This document shows positions 18,860 through 27,458 of a stretch of DNA of 64,000 nucleotides, piece after piece (the stretch's first letter is position 1; each line of letters begins with the position of its first letter). The translations under genes were made by a program, and so were the position numbers. This DNA comes from Algisphaera agarilytica. Its GTDB lineage: Bacteria; Planctomycetota; Phycisphaerae; Phycisphaerales; Phycisphaeraceae. Location: the NCBI RefSeq assembly GCF_014207595.1, contig NZ_JACHGY010000001.1, positions 496,001 to 560,000 of the forward strand, in the 5' to 3' direction. A model generated the notes under the pieces. It searched no databases. It saw only the letters and a program-made list of their open reading frames with translations, and was not told where the DNA came from.

Positions 18860-18868
18860 AGAACAGCT

Positions 18869-19888
18869 TTAGAAACTCACCACACCCTTAAGCATCGCGG
18901 CCTCGGGCTTGAGCCAGTCTTCGAAGATGCCCGGGAGTTCCTGCGCGGTCGTGCGGTGGGTGATCCACGGGGCGACGTCGATTCGGCCCGCTTCCATGTG
19001 CTCGATGATCTCGCGGAAGTCCTGGGCGGTGGAGTTGCGGCTGCCCATCAGCGTGAGCTCTTTGCGGTGGAAGGATGGGTCGTCGAACGAGATGTCGCCC
19101 ATGAGCAGGCCGATGAAGACCAGCGTGCCGCCCTGGCCGGGGAGCTTGAACGCGGCCTGCATCGAGTGGCGGTTGCCGGTGGCGTCGAAGACGGCGCGGG
19201 GCAGTTCGCCGAGGGTGGCTTCCCACTGTTCTTCGAGGGGCACTTCCGTGTTGAGGCTGAGCGTTTCGATTTCGGGGTAGAGCTGTTTGGCGGTAGCGAG
19301 GCGTTTCTCGCTGAGGTCGATGCCGACAACTTTCGCGCCGTCGAGCAGGGCGAACTGGATCGCGGTCAGGCCGATGGGACCCAGGCCGATGACGGCCACG
19401 GTGTCGCCTGCTTCGAGACGGGCGCGGCTGACGGCGTGCTTGCCGATGCCCAGCGTTTCAACCAAGGCGAGGCTTTCCAGCGGCAGCTTGGCCGAGGGGT
19501 GTAGGGTCGAGGCGGGGAGCACAAAGTGTTCCCGCATGCCGCCGTCGCCGTGGACGCCCAGCACGGTGATGTTGCCGCAGCAGTTGGTCTTGCCGCGGAC
19601 ACACGCCGCGCACTCGCCGCAGTAGAGGTAGGGCTCGACGGCACACTTGTCGCCGGCCTTCACGTTGGTCACGCCTTCGCCGACCGCGGTGACCTCGACG
19701 CCGAGCTCGTGGCCGAGGATGCGGGGGTATTCGAAGAACGGCTGGTTGCCGCCGTAGGCGTGGATGTCGGTGCCGCAGATGCCCACGTGGTGGACGCGGA
19801 CGGCGGCCTCGCCGGGGCCGGGCTCGCCGGGCTGGTCGGTCTGGGTGAATTCGAGGCGGCCGGGTTCTTGGAGGATGAGGGTGTTCAT
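18869..19888 (-). CDS. Zinc-dependent alcohol (sugar-acid) dehydrogenase
   Basis: The 339-residue protein is a medium-chain dehydrogenase. Catalytic-zinc residues appear in VGICGTDIHAYGG and GHELG, the structural-zinc cysteines in CGECAACVRGKTNCC, and the nucleotide-binding motif in VIGLGPIGLTA. The GITVLGVHGDGGMREH region resembles dehydrogenases acting on hexonates such as L-galactonate or on L-fucose-derived acids. With the fucosidase and sulfatase close by and a DgoD-like dehydratase at 45 kb, a role in deoxy-sugar or galactonate breakdown is plausible, but the substrate cannot be read from sequence. It is transcribed toward the sulfatase and apparently alone. Confidence 0.85.
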   Translation of the reverse strand: MNTLILQEPGRLEFTQTDQPGEPGPGEAAVRVHHVGICGTDIHAYGGNQPFFEYPRILGHELGVEVTAVGEGVTNVKAGDKCAVEPYLYCGECAACVRGKTNCCGNITVLGVHGDGGMREHFVLPASTLHPSAKLPLESLALVETLGIGKHAVSRARLEAGDTVAVIGLGPIGLTAIQFALLDGAKVVGIDLSEKRLATAKQLYPEIETLSLNTEVPLEEQWEATLGELPRAVFDATGNRHSMQAAFKLPGQGGTLVFIGLLMGDISFDDPSFHRKELTLMGSRNSTAQDFREIIEHMEAGRIDVAPWITHRTTAQELPGIFEDWLKPEAAMLKGVVSF

Positions 19889-20023
19889 GTGCAGGCTCGG
19901 GGGCGTGGGTGGGGTATAGCTGACGGCGGCTCGGGCTAGCGGACTCGGCCGAGACGTTCCATGATAATGGCCTTAACCGCGTTTCACACGGCGGGGCCGA
20001 TCGCGACCCGCTACATTGCCGCC

Positions 20024-20488
20024 ATGCTCCACCTGGTCCTCTACCACCCCGCCATCCCGCAGAACACCGGCAACATCGCCCGCACCACCGTGGGCATGGG
20101 CGCCCACCTGCACCTCATTCACCCGATGAAGTTCGAGATCACCGAACACGCGGTCAAACGCGCGGGCCTCGACTACTGGCCCTCGGTCACGCTGACCGAG
20201 CACGCAAGCGACGAAGCGTTTCTCGAGTGGCTCGGCGACCGCCAGCCGTGGCTGGTCACGAAGTTCGGCAAGCACCGCTTCGACCAAGCCGAGTACAAAG
20301 ACGGCAACGTGGTCATCCTCGGCAACGAAAACACCGGCCTGCCCCAAGCCTGGCACAACCGCTGGCCCGACCGCACGATCCACATCCCCATGCCCGGCCC
20401 GATCAACGGCGGCGAAAACATCCGCAGCTACAACCTCGCCAACGCCGCGGCGATCGTGATGGCACATGCGACGATGAGAAACTATTAG
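20024..20488 (+). CDS. trmL: tRNA (cytidine(34)-2'-O)-methyltransferase TrmL
   Basis: TrmL methylates the wobble nucleotide of tRNA-Leu isoacceptors using SAM. The 154-residue protein is a minimal SPOUT methyltransferase with all family blocks: HLVLYHPAIPQNTGNIART at the start, FGKHRF, VILGNENTGLP (knot, SAM-binding) and IHIPMPGPINGGENIRSYNLANAAAIVMAHA. ATG 20024 is chosen because it puts the first beta strand at the N-terminus; the longer frame from 19961 has no homology. The gene stands between divergent and convergent neighbours and so is probably transcribed alone. Confidence 0.93.
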   Translation: MLHLVLYHPAIPQNTGNIARTTVGMGAHLHLIHPMKFEITEHAVKRAGLDYWPSVTLTEHASDEAFLEWLGDRQPWLVTKFGKHRFDQAEYKDGNVVILGNENTGLPQAWHNRWPDRTIHIPMPGPINGGENIRSYNLANAAAIVMAHATMRNY

Positions 20489-20583
20489 CTCGGATGAATC
20501 GGATTTATTCGGATAAAGACAACGAAAACGTGTTAACGGAGACTAAGTTTTTCCCAATCCGATTCAATCCGATCCATCCGAGC
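20488..20583. repeat. Inverted repeat between trmL and the macrodomain gene
   Basis: Arms of about 31 bases (20488-20518 and 20553-20583) are imperfect inverted copies built from repeated GGATTCAATCC-like units; the outer 17 bases match at 16. It lies between convergent genes and may terminate both. Confidence 0.6.
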
Positions 20584-20600
20584 CAAACCAAATCAACAAC

Positions 20601-21317
20601 TCACACCCGCCGGCGGTTGGTCATCCAGTCGGCGCGGTTCTGGATGATCTCGCGATAGACGTTGGCGTCTTCTTCACTGAAGCAGACGAACAAAACCTTG
20701 TGGGGGAACTCGGGCGCGGGGCGGGTGGCGAAGTGGCCGAAGACGTGGGCGAAGGCGATCTTGGCGGCGCGTTCTTTGGGGAAGCGGTAGACGCCGGTGC
20801 TGATCGCGGGGAAGGCGACGACCTTGGCTTCGTGTTGCACCGCCAGGCGGAGGCAGTTGAGGTAGCAACTGGCCAGCAACGTGTCTTCATGGAGGTAGCC
20901 GAGCTGCGCGGCTTCGCCGAGGGGAGCGCCGGGCATGGCGTAGGCGGCGGCTTCGCTGGAACCCGGATCGTTCCAGACCGGGCCGACGGTGTGGAAGATG
21001 TGCTCGATGCCTTGGGATTCGAGGTCGAAGGCGGGGGATGCCTTGGCCAGACCGGTCGGGCAGCCGTCGAGGGTGCGGTTGAATTCGAGCAGGCGCGGGC
21101 CCGCCTCGCGGTGGATCGCGCCATCGACGCCCCCGCCGCCGAGCAGCGATTCGTTGGCGGCATTCACAATTGCTGTTACACCCCAACCCGAATCGGGCTG
21201 CGTGAGATCGCCGACGACCAGATCGATGCGTGACACCGGATCGTTGAGCGCCCGCTCCACGCCGTCGGCCTGGGGAAGCGAAAGATTGAAATCGTTGGGA
21301 TCGGAAGCGTCAGCCAT
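20601..21317 (-). CDS. Macrodomain protein (ADP-ribose-type)
   Basis: The 238-residue protein is a single macrodomain. The ribose-binding block IVNAANESLLGGGGVDGAIHREAG and the second loop AFPAISTGVYRFP are intact, as in O-acetyl-ADP-ribose deacetylases of the YmdB/MacroD type. Such enzymes remove acetyl or ADP-ribosyl groups from small molecules or proteins. Two features are unusual: about 45 residues precede the usual start of the fold, and an insertion near residues 125-150 (GSSEAAAYAMPGAPLGEAAQLGYLHED) lengthens a loop beside the active site. No ADP-ribosyltransferase gene is adjacent, so a toxin-antitoxin pairing is not indicated here. Confidence 0.88.
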   Translation of the reverse strand: MADASDPNDFNLSLPQADGVERALNDPVSRIDLVVGDLTQPDSGWGVTAIVNAANESLLGGGGVDGAIHREAGPRLLEFNRTLDGCPTGLAKASPAFDLESQGIEHIFHTVGPVWNDPGSSEAAAYAMPGAPLGEAAQLGYLHEDTLLASCYLNCLRLAVQHEAKVVAFPAISTGVYRFPKERAAKIAFAHVFGHFATRPAPEFPHKVLFVCFSEEDANVYREIIQNRADWMTNRRRV

Positions 21318-21362
21318 GGCGTGAGCTTAGGCGTCGAGGGTGTTACTGCAAACCCGCAAGAC

Positions 21363-22241
21363 TCAAAACGCCAGCGGGTCGCGCTCGGCCACGGGGCGAT
21401 CCAGCACTTCCTTGAGGATGAACGCCCGGCGGAGGTCCTTCTTGCTCAGCTTGGCGAAGTCGATGAGCTGGAGCGGGCTGCCCTGCTGGGCGAGTTCGGT
21501 GTCTCGACGAGCCGAGCCGACCTTCTGCACCGCGACATCGTCAACCATGCGGTGCACGCCTTCGTGCGGCTTGACCGACGTGGGGTGCGGCGTCTGCACC
21601 GGGGGGAGCGGTCGGCGTTGGGTGGGCGCGGGTTGAGGTCGGGCGGGTTGCGGGTGGTTGCCTTGAGCGCGTTGAGCTCGTGCCTGTTCGACCTGGCGTT
21701 GCCGAGCGGCGAGGGCTTCACGCCGCTGCTGCTGGCGTTGCAACTCGCGTCGGCGGAGCGCCTCGGCCCGCTGCTGCTGGGCCTGAGCGCCGCGGGCCGC
21801 CGGCGCGGGTCGCGGCTCGGCCCGGCGTTGCGGCTGCACTTCGCTGGGCAACGGGTTGCTTGAACGGGCCTGGGGCTGCTGACCCCGCTGAGCGGCGCGG
21901 GCCCGGGCGATGCGCTCGGCCATGCTCAGGTTCGCATCGCCTGCGTTCGCTTGGCTCGACGCCGCAGGTCGGCCGCCACGCTTTTGGGACATCTGTTGGA
22001 GCTGGGCGCGTCGCCGAGCCTTGATCTCTTCGAGCGACGCACCGCCGCCCTCCTCTGCCATGCCTGGGGGTCGCGCTTGCTGCCCTTTCTTCTTCTGCGT
22101 TTCCTTGATGGCGTTCTTGATCATCGTGCTGAAGAAGATGACGCCGAACACCGCCGCCGCCAGGATCTGGATCGCGGAGAAACCAGAGCCGGATCCAGAG
22201 CCGGAGCCTTGAGCAAGTACGGAATCAACCGGGATCATCAA
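21363..22241 (-). CDS. Membrane-anchored basic Q/R/P-rich protein, unknown function
   Basis: The 292-residue protein starts with a short extracytoplasmic stretch containing a GSGSGSGSG linker, one transmembrane segment (about residues 23-40), and then a long cytoplasmic low-complexity region rich in Q, R, A and P (residues 50-215) that could be coiled or disordered. The last 50 residues are more ordered and end in RRAFILKEVLDRPVAERDP, a tail I associate with small planctomycetal conserved proteins. No enzyme motif is present. It is downstream of the ABC ATPase gene on the same strand (32 bases between them), so co-transcription is likely. Confidence 0.55.
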   Translation of the reverse strand: MMIPVDSVLAQGSGSGSGSGFSAIQILAAAVFGVIFFSTMIKNAIKETQKKKGQQARPPGMAEEGGGASLEEIKARRRAQLQQMSQKRGGRPAASSQANAGDANLSMAERIARARAAQRGQQPQARSSNPLPSEVQPQRRAEPRPAPAARGAQAQQQRAEALRRRELQRQQQRREALAARQRQVEQARAQRAQGNHPQPARPQPAPTQRRPLPPVQTPHPTSVKPHEGVHRMVDDVAVQKVGSARRDTELAQQGSPLQLIDFAKLSKKDLRRAFILKEVLDRPVAERDPLAF

Positions 22242-22273
22242 TACGCCTTTCTTCGGAACAGGCGAGCGAACGC

Positions 22274-23152
22274 CTACCCCTCAAGTGTATCGCAGCCGAA
22301 GCCGTTTGGCGGATTTTTTGTGACCAATACCGCCTGCCCGTCGTGTTCGATCCGGTCCAGCTCCAGGCCGTACACCGGCGACAGCACCTCGGGCTTCAGC
22401 ACCGACTCGGCCGAGCCCGACGCGACGATCCTTCCGCGGTCCATCAGCCAGACCTCGTCGGCCCATCGCGTCGCCAGCTCCAAGCCGTGCAACACCACCA
22501 GGACCGCCCGGCCCTGCTCCGCCAACCCGCGGAACATCGCCATCGCCTCGTGGGCGTGCCGCAGGTCAAGACTCGACGCGGGCTCGTCGGCGAGCACGAC
22601 GTTGACCGCCCCATCCCCCGCCTCGGACGGGGTCGACTGGCTCTGCGCCCAGGCCCGCGCGATCAGCACCCGCTGCTGCTGTCCGCCCGATAGCTCGTTA
22701 AACGCACGGCCCGCCACGTCCGTTAACCCGCACTTTTCAATCGCTTGGTCCACAAACGCTTCATCCCGAAACGCAAACCGCCCCATCGCGATGATCTGCC
22801 GCACCGTGAACGCAAAACCCACCTCCCCACGCTGCGGCACATAGCTCACCCGCCTCGCCAACGGCTCGCCGAGCAGCGGCGACACCGCCTCCCCGCCCAG
22901 CTCCACTTCCCCCGCCCAGGGCTTGAGCTGCCCAAGCATCACCCGCAGCAGTGTGGACTTACCGCACGCGTTGGGCCCCAGCACCACCGTCACCCGGCCG
23001 GGTTTGAGCTCGGCCGAAACCCCCGACAACACGGGATCGCCTTGCCGTTTGGGGTCGTATCCAAACGTCACATCCCGCACGACCAGCGCGGCGCTCAGCC
23101 CCTCGGCCGTTCCGGGGGTCGGGGTTATCGGGGATGGATCAACGTCATTCAT
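22274..23152 (-). CDS. ABC transporter ATP-binding protein (iron-siderophore/B12 type)
   Basis: The 292-residue ATPase has a complete nucleotide-binding domain: Walker A GPNACGKST, Q-loop QRGE, signature LSGGQQQR, Walker B VVLADEPASSLD and the switch histidine in VVLHG. The closest motif pattern is the FecE/BtuD/HmuV group, which energises uptake of ferric siderophores, haem or cobalamin. No permease or binding-protein gene lies next to it, so it must work with subunits encoded elsewhere or with an unknown partner. The neighbour downstream is the basic membrane protein. Substrate not assigned. Confidence 0.85.
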   Translation of the reverse strand: MNDVDPSPITPTPGTAEGLSAALVVRDVTFGYDPKRQGDPVLSGVSAELKPGRVTVVLGPNACGKSTLLRVMLGQLKPWAGEVELGGEAVSPLLGEPLARRVSYVPQRGEVGFAFTVRQIIAMGRFAFRDEAFVDQAIEKCGLTDVAGRAFNELSGGQQQRVLIARAWAQSQSTPSEAGDGAVNVVLADEPASSLDLRHAHEAMAMFRGLAEQGRAVLVVLHGLELATRWADEVWLMDRGRIVASGSAESVLKPEVLSPVYGLELDRIEHDGQAVLVTKNPPNGFGCDTLEG

Positions 23153-23292
23153 AGGGGTTATCGCTTAGCCGTGTGAAACTATCCGGACCTTGGCGTTGAG
23201 ATTTTACGGTTATGCCGCTCAGGTGACCCGCGCCGCTCGCCGATGATCCAATGTCGACTGATATCCGCATCCGATCTGGTGAGAGGCTTGTC

Positions 23293-26200
23293 ATGGCTGA
23301 CCAACCCCAAACAAACGGTTCAGAACCCACCGCGTCCATCCCCCCCGCTCCGCCGGCTTCGATCAACCCCAACGAAGCGTTGGACCTGTTGGGCGATCTC
23401 GAGGCCCGCTTGGGTGCGCTCAAGGATTGGCAGGCTCAGAACGACAAGCACGCCGAGGAAGTCACCGCCCAGGCCGAGCAGATCGCCGAGCAGGAAAACC
23501 AGCTCGCCGAGCGCCAGGCCCAGCTCGACGCCCAACGCAGCGAACTCTCCAACGAACGCGAACAACTCGACACCGAGCGCAACCAGCTCGCCTCGCAGCG
23601 TGACGGCCTCCAGGCCGACCGCGATCAACTCCAAACCCAACGCGAAGAACTCGAGCAGCAACGCCAGTCGATCCTCGACGAGCAGCAGCAGCTCGAGTCC
23701 GACCGCACCGCCCACGCCGACCAGGTCTCGCAGCAGCAAGCCGAGCTGGACGGCAAGTGGTCGGAGTACAACGACAAAGAACAAGCCCTACAGCAGAACC
23801 TGAGCGAAGCCGACCAACGCCTCGCCGAAATCGAGCAGCGCAACGCCGCCTGCGACGAACGCCAGGCCCAACTCGATCAGCAGCAGGCCGATCTCGCATC
23901 CAAGCAGGAAGAGCTGCAGAACGAACTCGACCAGATCCAAACCAAATGGGATCAGGTCAACGCCGAGCGTGAAGAGCTCGACCAGGCTCAACAACAACTC
24001 GAAGAAAGCAAGCAGAGCCTCGACGAACAGCGTCAAGCCCTCGAAGGCGACCGCGCTGCGTTCGACGACGAGCGTGCCGAGTTTGCCGAGCAGCGTCAGC
24101 AGCTCAAGGAACGCAAGAAAGAGCTGTCCAAGGCCCACATGGACCTGAAGCTGCGTCAGGACGCACTCGACGCGCAACAGGCCAGCCTCGACCGCGCCCG
24201 CGAGGAGTTGACCGAACAGGCCGGCGACCTCAACAACGACACGCTGATGCCCGGGTTCATCCCCAGCCTCGACGATCTGGACCGCAAGGCCGACGTTTCG
24301 CAAGGCGACGACCAACTGGCCCAACGCCGAGCCGAGCTCGACGCCCGCGCCAAGGAACTCGACGCCCAGCAGGCCGAGATCGACCGCCAGCGTGAAGAGC
24401 TGACTCAGGGCAATATCCCCGACAGCCTGCAGGAACTCGAGCGCAGCCTCAACGACCGCGAAGCCGAGCTGACGCAGAAGGAAAACATGTTCCGGGAGAC
24501 CCTGGAGCAGGGCAAAGCCAAGGTGCTGACCGCCCGTGAGAAAGTTCAGGAAGACGAGCAGGCCGTCGCCGAGATGAAGGCCGAGCTCGACGCCGAACGC
24601 GCCGAACTCGACGAAAAGCAGGCCGCCTGCGAAGCGCGTCAGTCCGAACTCGATGCCCGCGCCGCCGAGCTGGATCAGCTCAAGAGCGATTTCGATTTCA
24701 AGACCGACTCCGCCGATACGGTGATGGGCGTCTCCACCTTCACGGAAGACGCCGACACCGAGCAGCAGGCCGACGACCTGGCCAGCCGCGAGGAAGAATT
24801 CCGTGCGAAGAAGCACGAGTTCCGCGAGAAACTCGAGCAGGACAAGCGCGAACTCGAGGCCGAGCGTTCGGAACTCACGACCCGGCAACAAGAAATCGAG
24901 GCGCTGGTTCAGGAACTGGAATCGCGTCAGTCGGCGATCAACGAGCGTGAAACCGAGCTCAACGCCTGGGCCGTTCGTCTTGAAGACCAGTCCAAGGAAC
25001 TCGACCTGCGTGCCGAGTTGGCCGAGCCCAGCGAACCCGCGGCTGAAGCCGAAGGCGAAGCCCCGGCCGACCTGACCGAACGCATCGCCGAGCTCGACCG
25101 CCGCGAAGCCGAGCTGGATCAGCGTGAAGCCGACCTCGCCGAGCAGGAAGCCGACCTGCTGTCCCGCATCGATCAGATGGACAACGCTCCGCAGAGCGAC
25201 GACGAAAAAGACCAGGCCATCGCGCAACTCCGCGAAGAACTCTCGGCCTTCAAAGCCAAGTACGAAAAACGCAAGGCCCAGATGATCAAGGCCGACGAGG
25301 TCATCAAGAAGCGCCGCGACAAGGTCCGCAAGTACCTACACCAGCTGCGTGAGCAGGCGGACAAGATCCAGGCCGCCGAGTCGCAGGTCGAGTCGAGCAG
25401 CGCCCAGTACGCGGGACTCGACAAAGAGCGTCGCAACCTGGTCGAGGTGAAGAAGTTCCTCGAATCCAGCGAAAAAGCGATGGTCCAGAAGTGGGCCACC
25501 CGCTCGACCGCCAGCATGGTCGCGCTGATGATCCTCGCCTTGCTGGGCGCAGCGGTATTCAGCTACTTCGTCGGCAAGCAGTTGGCGGTGCCCGTGTGGC
25601 AGTCGTCGATGGCGATGTCGTTTGAAGCCGAGGCCCTGGGCACGGCGTCGGTCGGCGAGGCCGCGACGACCAACGTCGACGCGCTGCGTCGTCCGGGCGT
25701 GGCCGCGGAAGCCGCCGTCGAGGCGCTCAACCAATCGATCAACGACGGCACCCTCGTGACCGAGCCGGGCGCTGAGCCGGGCGACGAACCCGCCACCGAA
25801 GCCGTGGCCGCGGCGCCCGCGACCAACTGGATGGCCGAGTTCCGCCAGTTCATCACCAGCGACGCCGTGATGGTTGCCACGCTTAATCAGCTCGACCAGC
25901 GTGGCATCCGCATGTTCACCAGCCCCGGCCAACTCGCCAGCCACTTCAACGAGTCGCTGGAACTGGCCGGCAACCCGTCACGCATCGAGTTCACCTACAC
26001 CAGCGAACAGCCCGAGTACGTCGTGGGCGTCCTGGACGCGTTGGGCAAAGCCATCGTCTCCCGCCAGATGTCGATCGACCGCTCCGAGGGCCGTGACGAA
26101 AACACCGCCCGCATGCTGCAGTCGGCCGAGCGCAACAACACCGCCGCCCGCGACGACACCATGCTCTACGCCGGCATCAGCCTCGCGGCCATCGCCGGCG

Positions 26201-26355
26201 TGGCGTTGATCCTGGGCCTGATCATCCGCGTGGCGTTGGGCCGCTCCAAGAAGATCATGGACGAGGCCGACGGCATCCCCGCCTTGGCCACGCTCGACAA
26301 GCCGGGCACCTGGTCGCCGGTCGGCAGCGAACCCGAAACCAAAGAAGCGGCGTAA
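23293..26355 (+). CDS. Giant coiled-coil protein with Wzz-like membrane C-terminus
   Basis: The 1020-residue protein has a cytoplasmic N-terminal region of about 700 residues, almost entirely heptad-like coiled coil rich in E, Q, L, A and D. A transmembrane segment (about 736-758, MVALMILALLGAAVFSYFVG) follows, then a ~200-residue extracytoplasmic part, a second transmembrane segment (about 956-982) and a short tail. The region between the helices (SDAVMVATLNQLDQRGI ... SRIEFTYTSEQPEYVVGVLDALGKAI) and the tail IPALATLDKPG resemble polysaccharide co-polymerases (Wzz family). I start at ATG 23293 because GAGAGG precedes it; ATG 23251 is possible. It lies alone, divergent from the ABC gene. A cell-envelope scaffold is plausible. 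Confidence 0.7.
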   Translation: MADQPQTNGSEPTASIPPAPPASINPNEALDLLGDLEARLGALKDWQAQNDKHAEEVTAQAEQIAEQENQLAERQAQLDAQRSELSNEREQLDTERNQLASQRDGLQADRDQLQTQREELEQQRQSILDEQQQLESDRTAHADQVSQQQAELDGKWSEYNDKEQALQQNLSEADQRLAEIEQRNAACDERQAQLDQQQADLASKQEELQNELDQIQTKWDQVNAEREELDQAQQQLEESKQSLDEQRQALEGDRAAFDDERAEFAEQRQQLKERKKELSKAHMDLKLRQDALDAQQASLDRAREELTEQAGDLNNDTLMPGFIPSLDDLDRKADVSQGDDQLAQRRAELDARAKELDAQQAEIDRQREELTQGNIPDSLQELERSLNDREAELTQKENMFRETLEQGKAKVLTAREKVQEDEQAVAEMKAELDAERAELDEKQAACEARQSELDARAAELDQLKSDFDFKTDSADTVMGVSTFTEDADTEQQADDLASREEEFRAKKHEFREKLEQDKRELEAERSELTTRQQEIEALVQELESRQSAINERETELNAWAVRLEDQSKELDLRAELAEPSEPAAEAEGEAPADLTERIAELDRREAELDQREADLAEQEADLLSRIDQMDNAPQSDDEKDQAIAQLREELSAFKAKYEKRKAQMIKADEVIKKRRDKVRKYLHQLREQADKIQAAESQVESSSAQYAGLDKERRNLVEVKKFLESSEKAMVQKWATRSTASMVALMILALLGAAVFSYFVGKQLAVPVWQSSMAMSFEAEALGTASVGEAATTNVDALRRPGVAAEAAVEALNQSINDGTLVTEPGAEPGDEPATEAVAAAPATNWMAEFRQFITSDAVMVATLNQLDQRGIRMFTSPGQLASHFNESLELAGNPSRIEFTYTSEQPEYVVGVLDALGKAIVSRQMSIDRSEGRDENTARMLQSAERNNTAARDDTMLYAGISLAAIAGVALILGLIIRVALGRSKKIMDEADGIPALATLDKPGTWSPVGSEPETKEAA

Positions 26356-26385
26356 CCCACGCCACCCACAAACACAGAAACCCAA

Positions 26386-26415
26386 TCGGGCCCGTCGATC
26401 CCTCGGCGGGCCCGA
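26386..26415 (+). terminator. GC-rich hairpin after the coiled-coil gene
   Basis: TCGGGCCCG near 26386 pairs with CGGGCCCGA near 26407. No real T-tract follows, so termination is uncertain. Confidence 0.35.
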
Positions 26416-26510
26416 CGTCGTCTTGGGGTTGCTCGCAGGTTTATCGCGGGCAGGCCGGGCTTTACACTGGGTGGGACTCTTCTTCCCCGCCGTTCGGCCG
26501 AGACCGCGAC

Positions 26511-27044
26511 ATGTCCACCCGTTCCCTGCGCCCGTCCTTCCGCCTCCCGCTCTCCCACCCGCCCGACGAGGCGATCGGCTCGCTGGAGTCATTCCTCGAC
26601 CGCACCGACCAGCCGATCCAATCCCAGCGGGCAGGGCGACACATGACCTTGACGGTCACCCCGGCGGTCCGGCACTTCTGGTCGCCGTGGCTGAACCTGG
26701 AGTTTGAAAACGCGGAAAGGGCTGAAGACGCAGCAGACACGGCCATCCACACCTCGGTCCACGCCCGCTTTTCGCCCGCCCCCAGCCTCTGGACCGGGTT
26801 TATGGCGGTCTACTTCAGCCTGGCCACCGCGGGGTTTTTCGCGGCGATGTGGGCCCTGGCCCAGTGGACCATGGGCAACCGGCCGCTGGCGTTGTGGGTG
26901 GTGCTGGCCTGCGTCCTGGGATGCGGGGGGCTGTGGTGGGTCTCGATGATCGGCCAACGCCTGGCCCGGGAGCAGATGCACCTGCTCCAGGACGCCCTCG
27001 AAAACGCCTTGGTTTCGCCCGCCGACCCACCCGCCCAATCTTGA
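26511..27044 (+). CDS. Small membrane protein, unknown function
   Basis: The 177-residue protein has a ~90-residue N-terminal domain beginning with a basic leader (MSTRSLRPSFRLPLSHPPDEA), then two close transmembrane segments (about residues 97-118 and 125-146) and a short helical tail. The N-terminal part (LTVTPAVRHFWSPWLNLEF) may form a beta sheet, but I recognise no family. A promoter for the nusA leader overlaps its stop codon. Its relation to the coiled-coil gene 155 bases upstream is only positional. Confidence 0.5.
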   Translation: MSTRSLRPSFRLPLSHPPDEAIGSLESFLDRTDQPIQSQRAGRHMTLTVTPAVRHFWSPWLNLEFENAERAEDAADTAIHTSVHARFSPAPSLWTGFMAVYFSLATAGFFAAMWALAQWTMGNRPLALWVVLACVLGCGGLWWVSMIGQRLAREQMHLLQDALENALVSPADPPAQS

Positions 27045-27068
27045 CAACCCCCAGCTAAACCCTAACCT
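27041..27068 (+). promoter_or_regulatory. Sigma70-like promoter of the nusA leader
   Basis: A perfect TTGACA (27041-27046) and TAACCT (27063-27068) are separated by 16 bases. The -35 overlaps the stop codon of the upstream gene. Confidence 0.5.
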
Positions 27069-27074
27069 TATGGG

Positions 27075-27391
27075 TTCGCCAATGGGCATAGGGCTCGTTG
27101 GCGGCTTGAGGTTGACCGGATGCAATACGCACACGCGATCCACGGCATGGAACGGCTCAGCAAGTAATGGGTGGCGCAACCACCCAACTTGGTCAGCTCC
27201 CCCCTGCCCACGGCCCCCAACGGCTCGGCGAACCCCGCGACACGCAGGGCACGCCCCAACCCACGGAGGCCGCGACCATGGCTTAACCGCCCGCGCTGCA
27301 TCCCTCCGCCCCTCGTGTGTTTCAGGACCACCTGAATCACGAGACAAGGCACGACCTCAAGCCACGAGCGAATTTCGCCTCGTGGTTTTTT
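27075..27391 (+). ncRNA. Structured leader or independent RNA upstream of nusA
   Basis: About 315 noncoding bases run from a promoter to a strong terminator located 67 bases before nusA. GGGTTCGCC near 27071 complements GGCGAACCC near 27232; a second hairpin is formed by GCCAATGGGC with its near complement up to GTTGGC, and a third by GGGTGG-CGCAA-CCACCC. This may be a nusA attenuator leader or a separate structured RNA. The AACTTGGTCAG stretch recalls SRP RNA, but the conserved apical GGAA and AGCAGC are absent. No family assigned. Confidence 0.45.
27312..27391 (+). terminator. Terminator with competing upstream hairpin (attenuator candidate)
   Basis: The terminator is CCACGAG (27362-27368) with CTCGTGG (27379-27385) and six T residues. 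Just upstream, CTCGTG (27312-27317) and CACGAG (27338-27343) close another hairpin. The two hairpins share complementary arms, so CTCGTG of the first could capture CACGAG of the second and prevent termination. Confidence 0.6.
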
Positions 27392-27458
27392 CATTCCGCC
27401 GAGAACGCCTCGGCAGCCTCGACATCCCGACACAACTCGATACGTACAGGACAACCAT

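Noticed and set aside
20601-21317. Macrodomain as part of a toxin-antitoxin pair (DarTG-like)
   Set aside because: No ADP-ribosyltransferase gene is adjacent; neighbours are trmL and an unrelated membrane protein.
27060-27310. SRP (4.5S) RNA in the nusA leader
   Set aside because: The stretch AACTTGGTCAG resembles SRP RNA, but the nearly invariant GGAA tetraloop and AGCAGC internal loop are missing and replaced by C-rich sequence.
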